From Bacteroidota bacterium (GTDB lineage Bacteria; Bacteroidota; Bacteroidia; Bacteroidales; VadinHA17), in the NCBI GenBank assembly GCA_015222065.1, contig JADFUQ010000374.1, positions 1-5,422 of the forward strand: a stretch of DNA of 5,422 bases. Direction: 5' to 3'. Below, piece by piece: positions 1-4,547 of this stretch (the first letter of the stretch is position 1; every line of letters starts with the position of its first letter). Below the pieces are notes generated by a model. That model worked only from the letters and a program-made list of their open reading frames with translations, searched no databases and was not told the origin of the DNA. The translations under genes were made by a program, and so were the position numbers.

Positions 1-161
1 ATTTGGATATTATTTACTCACAAAATAACTTAATATTAAAGGTGTTCGTGAGATCACTTCGTTAAGTTGTTATTTGTTTTTTGCTATTTGTTATTTAACA
101 CTTGGTTCTTTAATTCAAAATTTGACTTTATGGACAGACACTATTAAAAAAAATAAATACT
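1..161. other. Left-edge region with no supported gene
   Basis: I see no gene I can defend here. All three forward frames close early: the longest, read from position 3, ends at TAA 63-65 and gives about 20 residues. In most genomes rnfE sits directly before rnfA, so that short frame could be the last codons of an upstream rnf gene, but its residues do not look like an RnfE C-terminus that I know. The 96 bases between that stop and the rnfA start are AT-rich. They contain the 9-mer TTGTTATTT twice (67-75 and 88-96), which I take as low complexity. I found no convincing Bacteroidota-type promoter (TTTG / TAnnTTTG at proper spacing). Confidence 0.4.
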
Positions 162-734
162 ATGAATTATATCATCATAATTATTTCAGCAATTTTTGTC
201 AACAATATTGTTCTGGCAAAGTTTCTGGGTGTATGTCCGTTTATTGGCGTTTCAAATAGAATAGAAACTGCTATCGGCATGACCGGTGCAGTGACTTTCG
301 TAATGGTAATAGCTACTATTGTCACATATCTTCTTCAACATTATATTCTTATTCCTTTCGGTATCTCATTTATGCAGACAATAACATTTATTCTTGTAAT
401 TGCCGCTCTGGTCCAAATGGTTGAGATAATTCTTAAGAAAGTAAGTCCTGTACTTTACCAGGCTCTGGGTATTTTTCTACCCCTGATTACAACAAACTGT
501 GCCGTTCTGGGTGTTGCTATTCTTGCAGTTCAGAAAGATTATAACCTGATTGAAAGCGTAGTTTTTTCAATTGCAAATGCCATAGGATTCGGCATGGCAC
601 TATTACTCTTTTCCGGTATCCGGGAACAACTTGAATTAGTTGATGTTCCGGAACCAATGAGAGGCGTTCCTATTGCTTTTATTGTAGCCGGATTGCTTGC
701 CATGGCTTTTATGGGATTTACAGGAGTAGTTTAG
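162..734 (+). CDS. rnfA: Rnf electron transport complex subunit A (RnfA)
   Basis: This encodes a 190-residue integral membrane subunit of the Rnf complex, which passes electrons between reduced ferredoxin and NAD+ and couples this to Na+ or H+ movement across the cytoplasmic membrane. The length matches the family (about 190-195). The protein is hydrophobic throughout, consistent with the six helices known for RnfA. Family hallmarks are FVNNIVLAKFLGVCPFIG (residues 12-29), QMVEIILKKVSP (85-96) and PLITTNCAVLGVAI (107-120). Cys25 and Cys113 are the conserved pair that, with the equivalent pair in RnfE, hold a [2Fe-2S] cluster inside the membrane. The paralogue NqrE is slightly longer; the KFLGVCPFIGVS segment and the C-terminal GIREQLELVDVPEPMRGVPIAF pattern favour RnfA. 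The ATG at 162 is preceded by TTAAAAAAAATAAATAC, with no Shine-Dalgarno, typical of Bacteroidota. Other rnf genes, if present, must lie to the left; a hairpin just after the stop suggests this is the last gene of its operon. Confidence 0.95.
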   Translation: MNYIIIIISAIFVNNIVLAKFLGVCPFIGVSNRIETAIGMTGAVTFVMVIATIVTYLLQHYILIPFGISFMQTITFILVIAALVQMVEIILKKVSPVLYQALGIFLPLITTNCAVLGVAILAVQKDYNLIESVVFSIANAIGFGMALLLFSGIREQLELVDVPEPMRGVPIAFIVAGLLAMAFMGFTGVV

Positions 735-741
735 TATCGTC

Positions 742-762
742 ACCGGTCTGACCGGTTTATTC
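742..762 (+). terminator. Hairpin just after rnfA, possible terminator
   Basis: ACCGGT (742-747) and ACCGGT (751-756) are each self-complementary and form a 6-bp stem around a CTG loop, followed by TTTATTCT. The hairpin begins 7 bases after the rnfA stop. The T run is short and interrupted, so this is a plausible but not strong intrinsic terminator. Because ACCGGT is a palindrome, the same bases can also be read as a direct repeat, that is, a two-site operator-like arrangement. Confidence 0.45.
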
Positions 763-848
763 TCCTGTTTTCGTCTATAGTACATTTAAATTTTATCCGG
801 CATAAATTGACGGAAATAAAACCGATAGCCTTTATGGTCCGTAAAAAT

Positions 849-872
849 AGCACCATGCTTCAGCATAGTGTT
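849..872. other. Imperfect hairpin in the rnfA-apbE gap
   Basis: ATGC (855-858) pairs with GCAT (863-866) around the tetraloop TTCA. After one C/A mismatch, the stem continues with CAC (851-853) against GTG (868-870), then G850-T871 (wobble) and A849-T872. No T run follows, so this is not a terminator; it is a possible structural element of an untranslated RNA. Confidence 0.35.
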
Positions 873-931
873 CCGATGAGTGTATGTGTTTGAAATAGTG
901 CGTTTTAGCGTTCTTTTTTAAGTCAATAAAC

Positions 932-959
932 ATCATTATACCTGTATATGATTTTTTTT
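932..959 (+). terminator. AT-rich hairpin with T8 tail
   Basis: ATCAT-t-ATA (932-940, with T937 bulged) pairs with TATATGAT (945-952) around the loop CCTG (941-944), giving an 8-bp, AT-rich stem. It runs directly into eight consecutive T (952-959; the first is the last stem base). The layout is that of an intrinsic terminator on the + strand. The stem is weak, so it could instead act as an attenuator before the apbE-like gene that starts 82 bases downstream, or mark the end of a small transcript from the non-coding interval. Confidence 0.4.
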
Positions 960-1000
960 GTCTATTATATACTGTTTTGCTAATTTCGTATCAGAAAAAA

Positions 1001-1020
1001 TTCCGGGTCTTAAACCGGAA
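1001..1020. other. TTCCGG/CCGGAA hairpin upstream of the apbE-like gene
   Basis: TTCCGG (1001-1006) and CCGGAA (1015-1020) form a perfect 6-bp stem with an 8-base loop, ending 20 bases before the ATG at 1041. On the - strand the stem would be followed by TTTTTT (complement of 995-1000), so in shape it is a - strand terminator. No gene runs leftward into it here, so a leader hairpin of the + strand message is equally possible. Confidence 0.35.
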
Positions 1021-1040
1021 TAAAAATAGCTTCTAAAGTG

Positions 1041-1913
1041 ATGAAGGAATCTCTGTATCATAATCATTTTGCCGGAATGGGTACCCGCCTCGACCTTGTC
1101 TTGCCTGATACAGATACGGCAAATGGCGATACAGTTTTCATGCAGATCAAAGCTGAAGTTGATCGTCTGGAGAAAAAGCTGAGCTGTTTTCTGCCTGACA
1201 GTGAACTTACTTATATCAATCAGCATGCAGCTAAAAATCCTGTGAAAGTAGATCAGGAATGGATCACGATACTTGAAGCGTGCAATAAATATTACAAAAG
1301 CACATATTCCTGTTTTGATGTTACATTACAACAGAACTTTGGAAAAAATCATAATAAATTGTCAGGAGCAGATAATATTGTTATTGACAAAAACGATGCA
1401 ACTATACATTTTTCTGATCCCGGCATAAAGATTGATCTGGGCGGATTTGGCAAAGGTTATGCACTGGATTATGTAAATGAAATTTTGCGATTCCATGATG
1501 TAAAAAATGCGCTGGTCAGTTTTGGGGAAAGCTCGATACTTGCTCTTGGAAAACATCCATATGGTAACCACTGGAATATTGGTGTTCAGCATTTATTCAG
1601 ACCCGGTGAGAATGTTTTCGTATTTAACTTAGAAAATATTAATATGTCAACATCTGGTATGCTTGCAAGAAATGGGAAACTGCGTTACAGAAAAACCGCA
1701 CTTATTAATCCTGTAAATGGGCAACCAGTTGAAAAAGTCAGAACAATTTCGGTAAAATCTGCGAAAGCTATCGATGCAGAAATCCTTTCAACTGCACTTT
1801 ATGTATCACCACAGAACAGGAAAAAAAAGATTCTGTCAAATTTTCCAGAATCAGAAGCTATTGAAGCTATCTATACCAATGACGAAAAAGTAAGTATATT
1901 TGTATTGAAATAA
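1041..1913 (+). CDS. apbE: ApbE-like FAD:protein FMN transferase, divergent and cytoplasmic
   Basis: The family uses FAD and Mg2+ to attach FMN to Thr or Ser of target proteins such as RnfG, RnfD or NqrB/C. This 290-residue product shows the family order: FAGMGT (10-15); an E-V-D-x-L-E-K-K-L helix ending in SELTYINQHA; CFDVTL; DLGGFGKGYALD (132-143, family DLGGiaKGYa-D); MSTSG (202-206, family STSG); INPVNGQP (222-229, family H-x-x-DPrTG-P); and a C-terminal EILSTALYV (247-255). Several positions are unusual. Glu247 stands where the metal-ligand Asp is expected, four residues before Thr251. SFGESS replaces the usual nlGGd. The His and Asp-Pro of the H-x-x-DP-x-TG motif are changed (L-I-N-P-V-N-G). 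No signal peptide or lipobox is visible, whereas many homologues are exported lipoproteins. A GTG at 1038 abuts the chosen ATG, and an in-frame stop at 1011-1013 limits the choices. The family is clear; whether it is catalytically normal is not. Confidence 0.85.
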   Translation: MKESLYHNHFAGMGTRLDLVLPDTDTANGDTVFMQIKAEVDRLEKKLSCFLPDSELTYINQHAAKNPVKVDQEWITILEACNKYYKSTYSCFDVTLQQNFGKNHNKLSGADNIVIDKNDATIHFSDPGIKIDLGGFGKGYALDYVNEILRFHDVKNALVSFGESSILALGKHPYGNHWNIGVQHLFRPGENVFVFNLENINMSTSGMLARNGKLRYRKTALINPVNGQPVEKVRTISVKSAKAIDAEILSTALYVSPQNRKKKILSNFPESEAIEAIYTNDEKVSIFVLK

Positions 1914-1920
1914 ATGTAAA

Positions 1921-2034
1921 GAAGAAGTTTAAAGTGACTAAAGTTTAAAGTGAACTAAAGTTGGGAAGAGAAGAAGTTTAAACTTTAGGCATTTTAGGCA
2001 CTTTAGACACTTTAGTCACTTCTTTATTTAGTCA
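1921..2034. repeat. Long imperfect inverted repeat with period-9 tandem units
   Basis: The right arm contains four contiguous 9-bp units, CTTTAGGCA (1983-1991), TTTTAGGCA (1992-2000), CTTTAGACA (2001-2009) and CTTTAGTCA (2010-2018), with a fifth partial unit TTTAGTCA at 2027-2034. The left arm carries the complement: AAGTGACTAAAG (1932-1943) matches CTTTAGTCACTT (2010-2021) over 12 bp, and CTAAAGTT (1955-1962) matches AACTTTAG (1981-1988) over 8 bp. The whole can fold into a long interrupted stem with an 18-base purine-rich tip (1963-1980). It fills almost the entire gap between the apbE-like gene and the oxidoreductase. No reading frame crosses it and there is no transposase. It may be a dispersed intergenic element or a structured transcript end. 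Confidence 0.8.
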
Positions 2035-2058
2035 TTCTAAACTTAAGGCATTGAACTT

Positions 2059-3336
2059 ATGAATAAAACAGAACAACAATCAAGAAGAGAATTTATCAGA
2101 AATGTTTCCCTGGTTACCGGCACTTCGTTTATCGCCTCATCCCTACCCTGGATGAATGCTCTGGCAAATGAGAACCCTGATCAAACATTATCTCCATCCG
2201 ACAAGATCAGGATTGGAATTATAGGTGTCGGATCACGTGGTAGTTTGCTGCTTCTTCATATGAAAAATATCCCTTCTATAGAAATCGCGGCAGTTTGTGA
2301 TAATTATTCACCGCATTTTGACAAGGCAAAAGAAATGACTAATAACAAGGCAAAAGCATTTGTTGATTACCGGAAATTACTGGAAATAAAAGATATAGAT
2401 GCAGTTGTGATCGCAACTCCTCTTAATGAACATGCTCATATTACAATCAATGCCCTGCAAGCAGGCAAGCATGTATTTTGTGAAAAAAGCATGGCCCGGA
2501 TACCTGAAGACTGCCTTGCTATGGTAAACACTCACCGGGAAACCGGTAAAATCCTTCAGATCGGTCACCAAAGAATGTTCAACCCGAAGTATATTAAAGC
2601 AATGGAATTCATCAGTGCAGGACAATTGGGAAATATAACTCAGATGAGGGCATTCTGGCACAGGAATAACGACTGGAGACGTGTTGTACCATCACCAGAA
2701 CTTGAAAAAAAGATCAATTGGCGATTATATAAGGAATTCTCATGCGGTCTGATGACCGAACTGGCATCACACCAGATACAGGTTGCTAACTGGGCATTGG
2801 GTGAATTCCCGGATAAAGTAATGGGTGCAGGCAGTATTAATTACTGGAAAGACGGAAGAGAAGTACACGACAATGTTAACCTGGTATATACTTACCCGGG
2901 AGGGACTCAACTGATCTATGATTCCTGTACAAGTAATAAGTACTACGGACTTGAAGAGCAAATAATGGGACCAAAAGGAACTATGGAACTTGAAGCAGGG
3001 AAAATGTTTTCTGAGACACCTCCTCCTGCACCAGGAATTATGCATCTTATAAACAATATCGAACATAAAGTATTTGACACAATTCCACTTGGTGGTGCAA
3101 GCTGGATACCAGATACACCAAGTAAAAACAAAGGAGAATATATACTGGACGAAGATCTTGAAGACGATGGTACACAACTCGAACTGGAAGCTTTCGCCTA
3201 TTCGGTTAAGAATAATATAATTGATCCTGAATATATCCGGCAGGCATATTATGCCAGTATTGCAGCTTTGCTTGGTTTTAATGCAATTGAAGAAGAAAAA
3301 GTGATTGCCGTACCTGAAAAACTAAAAATTGTCTGA
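2059..3336 (+). CDS. Gfo/Idh/MocA family oxidoreductase with Tat signal
   Basis: This 425-residue NAD(P)-dependent dehydrogenase belongs to the Gfo/Idh/MocA superfamily, whose members act on sugars, inositols and related polyols. The N-terminus has a twin-arginine motif, SRREFIR (8-14), followed by a hydrophobic stretch and ALA-N (34-37), a likely cleavage site, so the enzyme is probably exported folded with its cofactor. The Rossmann domain starts at KIRIGIIGVGSRG (49-61, GxGxxG at 56-61). Asp81 at the end of the second strand favours NAD over NADP. ATPLNEHA (119-126) and HVFCEKSMA (138-146) are the usual cofactor and catalytic-Lys segments, but EKS replaces the common EKP, with Lys143 retained. 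The C-terminal domain holds GLMTELASHQIQVANW (230-245), the G-x-x-x-E-x-x-x-H helix, with His238 as the probable catalytic residue. A possible weak Shine-Dalgarno, AAGG (2045-2048), lies 10 bases before ATG. GH109 glycosidases share this fold and export route, but I see nothing that fixes the substrate. Confidence 0.9.
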   Translation: MNKTEQQSRREFIRNVSLVTGTSFIASSLPWMNALANENPDQTLSPSDKIRIGIIGVGSRGSLLLLHMKNIPSIEIAAVCDNYSPHFDKAKEMTNNKAKAFVDYRKLLEIKDIDAVVIATPLNEHAHITINALQAGKHVFCEKSMARIPEDCLAMVNTHRETGKILQIGHQRMFNPKYIKAMEFISAGQLGNITQMRAFWHRNNDWRRVVPSPELEKKINWRLYKEFSCGLMTELASHQIQVANWALGEFPDKVMGAGSINYWKDGREVHDNVNLVYTYPGGTQLIYDSCTSNKYYGLEEQIMGPKGTMELEAGKMFSETPPPAPGIMHLINNIEHKVFDTIPLGGASWIPDTPSKNKGEYILDEDLEDDGTQLELEAFAYSVKNNIIDPEYIRQAYYASIAALLGFNAIEEEKVIAVPEKLKIV

Positions 3337-3353
3337 TCGGTTAAAAAAAACAA

Positions 3354-3593
3354 ATGAAAAATACTATCATTACTGCCAAACAAAAGAAAAGAGAATTGTT
3401 GTTTATTTTGATAAGTTTTATAATAGCATTTGCATTGAATATATATTCAATAATTTATTATGACTCGCAATGGAAAGAACTAATTACCACCTTGCACATT
3501 ACACTCCTGATGACTATCGCTATATATTTCCTCCTGGCTATTATCAGACTGATATTCAAAGGTTTTGCATACTTGTTCAATAAAAACCGGTAA
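3354..3593 (+). CDS. Small two-helix membrane protein, unknown function
   Basis: This 79-residue protein has a basic N-terminus (KQKKRE, 9-14), a first membrane helix at about 15-35, a short loop (YDSQWKELITT, about 36-46) and a second helix at about 47-67, ending in a basic tail (FKGFAYLFNKNR). Positive charges at both ends predict both termini in the cytoplasm with the acidic/aromatic loop outside. I do not recognise a family and assign no function. It starts 17 bases after the oxidoreductase stop, so it is very likely co-transcribed. The start is ATG preceded by TTAAAAAAAACAA, A-rich like its neighbours. Codon and amino-acid use look like a real gene (clean hydrophobic segments and balanced charges), so I do not think it is spurious. 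Confidence 0.75.
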   Translation: MKNTIITAKQKKRELLFILISFIIAFALNIYSIIYYDSQWKELITTLHITLLMTIAIYFLLAIIRLIFKGFAYLFNKNR

Positions 3594-3635
3594 CTGAATT
3601 AAGAATTCAATTACAATATTAAAAATCCGGTGACT
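3582..3635. repeat. Short direct repeat and small hairpin between two membrane-protein genes
   Basis: AAAAACCGGTAACT (3582-3595, overlapping the end of the 79-residue gene) recurs as AAAAATCCGGTGACT (3621-3635), about 40 bases apart, matching apart from one inserted T and one A/G change. Between them TGAATT (3595-3600), loop AAG, and AATTCA (3604-3609) form a 6-bp AT-rich hairpin with no T tail. This could be a small local duplication; it is not strong enough to call a terminator or operator. Confidence 0.3.
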
Positions 3636-3655
3636 TAAATAAAAATAAACGAAAA

Positions 3656-4408
3656 ATGGATAATTTATTTACAATTTTAAGTTTCTTAAATTATGCAATT
3701 CGTCCATATCTTGAATTGGGACTTTTCCTTATTCTTATTGTAATAATAGGATATCTCTATCTACAACTAAAGAAAAAAAATAATTATATCCAGCTGATTT
3801 TTGACAAATTACATATCCAGGATCCGGAATTAGAAAAAGAGGAATTAACAAAGATACTGTCAAAACTTCAGATAATTGAACTAACAAAAATAGTAACAAA
3901 AGATAAGTTTTTTAATGATAATATACTGAACTATATCTTTGAAGATACAAAAGAGAAAAAGCTATTTTTACATTATACCCAGGAGAAGACTATTGCGGAT
4001 AAAGTTCTTAAAGAAGGATTTCAATTCAGATATTCCTTCTATAAAACTGCATATAAAATCACCCGGGATAGATTGGACCTGATTTATAAACATAGCCGGA
4101 GCAAGTATTTTGGTAAAAATGTATTGATCCTTTCAATTTCAACTAAAATCCACAATTACTATAGCGAAGAATTAAAAAAAATCTCACCTCCGGAAGCTTT
4201 TGTTGAACAAATATTAACTGAAGTTCCTCCATTCCATGATGAAAATAATGATATAGTTTATGCTTTGTCCAACAAATTTGTGAAAGGATACTTTAATTAT
4301 GAAACCGGAGAAATAATCAACAATCCGGAATTCAATCCGAATTTTGATTGTGATATTTTTAGAAAAAATCTTGAGCGGTTAAGAGATGCATATAGCAAAG
4401 AAAAATAG
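3656..4408 (+). CDS. Membrane-anchored protein of unknown function, possibly ART-like
   Basis: This 250-residue protein has a single membrane helix at about 19-38, followed by KKK (39-41). That predicts a short outside N-terminus and a large cytoplasmic part. Residues 41-100 are helical and charged (EKEELTKILSKLQIIELTKI), likely a linker or coiled region. The C-terminal domain opens with LFLHYTQEKTIADKVLKEGF (103-122), continues with a strand NVLILSIS (155-162), an FVEQILTEVPP segment (182-192), and YALSNKFVKGYFN (202-214) followed by GEIINNPEFNP (218-228). The H-Y-T plus 'ia-kvLkeGF' opening resembles the first strand and helix of ADP-ribosyltransferase-like folds (compare DarT and other H-Y-E type ARTs), but I cannot place the rest of a catalytic triad with certainty. 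It lies 62 bases after the 79-residue gene and could be in the same operon. The ATG at 3656 follows an A-rich leader. Confidence 0.75.
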   Translation: MDNLFTILSFLNYAIRPYLELGLFLILIVIIGYLYLQLKKKNNYIQLIFDKLHIQDPELEKEELTKILSKLQIIELTKIVTKDKFFNDNILNYIFEDTKEKKLFLHYTQEKTIADKVLKEGFQFRYSFYKTAYKITRDRLDLIYKHSRSKYFGKNVLILSISTKIHNYYSEELKKISPPEAFVEQILTEVPPFHDENNDIVYALSNKFVKGYFNYETGEIINNPEFNPNFDCDIFRKNLERLRDAYSKEK

Positions 4409-4425
4409 GTATTATTTTTTTATCC

Positions 4426-4454
4426 ACCCCGGTACAGTCGTTCCCTTACGGGGT
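4426..4454. other. GC-rich hairpin after the 250-residue gene
   Basis: ACCCCG (4426-4431) pairs with CGGGGT (4449-4454). With G4432 bulged, two more pairs (TA 4433-4434 with TA 4447-4448) extend the stem to 8 bp around a 12-base loop. It is the most GC-rich stretch of this AT-rich intergenic region. A T run (TATTATTTTTTTAT, 4410-4423) lies before it rather than after it, so it does not have the layout of a + strand terminator. On the - strand it is not followed by T either. It could be a structured element or part of the repeat that follows. Confidence 0.4.
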
Positions 4455-4456
4455 AG

Positions 4457-4491
4457 TCTAAGGCTCCAAGACTCTAAGAAACACAAAGATG
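4457..4491. repeat. Degenerate period-9 purine-rich repeat
   Basis: After the GC-rich hairpin the sequence reads as loosely repeated 9-base units: CTAAGGCTC, CAAGACTCT, AAGAAACAC, AAAGATGAA, starting about 4458. The complement has the form CTTTGTGTTTCTTAGAGTC, a low-complexity style that I recognise from intergenic regions of many Bacteroidota and other environmental genomes. No gene crosses it. It shares its 9-base period and its AAG/CTT core with the larger element at 1921-2034. Confidence 0.45.
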
Positions 4492-4547
4492 AAAATATAT
4501 TAACTAATAAAAGGTTCATTATTAATCAATTACTTAAATATAACAAA

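Larger units (their letters stand above)
735..1040. other. Non-coding interval between rnfA and the apbE-like gene
   Basis: This stretch of about 300 bases has no reading frame that I would call a gene on either strand. It contains four hairpin-capable sequences: the one after rnfA (742-756), an imperfect stem at 849-872, a terminator-like hairpin with a T tract at 932-959, and TTCCGG/CCGGAA at 1001-1020. The length and hairpin density fit either a long regulated leader for the apbE-like gene or a small non-coding RNA ending near 959. I could not locate a promoter with the Bacteroidota consensus. Confidence 0.5.

Noticed and set aside
67..96. Direct repeat TTGTTATTT before rnfA
   Set aside because: A T-rich 9-mer repeated in T-rich sequence is likely by chance.
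74..259. 61-residue + strand frame overlapping the start of rnfA
   Set aside because: It overlaps rnfA in another frame, and its product has no recognisable domain; the rnfA frame explains the conserved sequence.
881..979. Bacteroidota promoter upstream of the apbE-like gene (TGTGTTTG at 885-892; TTTG at 957-960)
   Set aside because: Neither has a matching partner element at the expected spacing, so I could not support a promoter call.
936..1226. 96-residue - strand frame reaching into the non-coding interval
   Set aside because: Most of it is antisense to the apbE-like gene, its remaining part crosses the hairpins and T tract, and the product shows no domain.
1921..2034. CRISPR array as an explanation of the repeats
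   Set aside because: The units are 9 bp and directly adjacent, with no unique spacers and no cas genes.
2767..3177. 136-residue - strand frame inside the oxidoreductase gene (also 2377-2661 and 2943-3131)
   Set aside because: They lie wholly opposite a strongly supported gene, are rich in Cys, Phe and Trp as antisense shadows often are, and show no family features.
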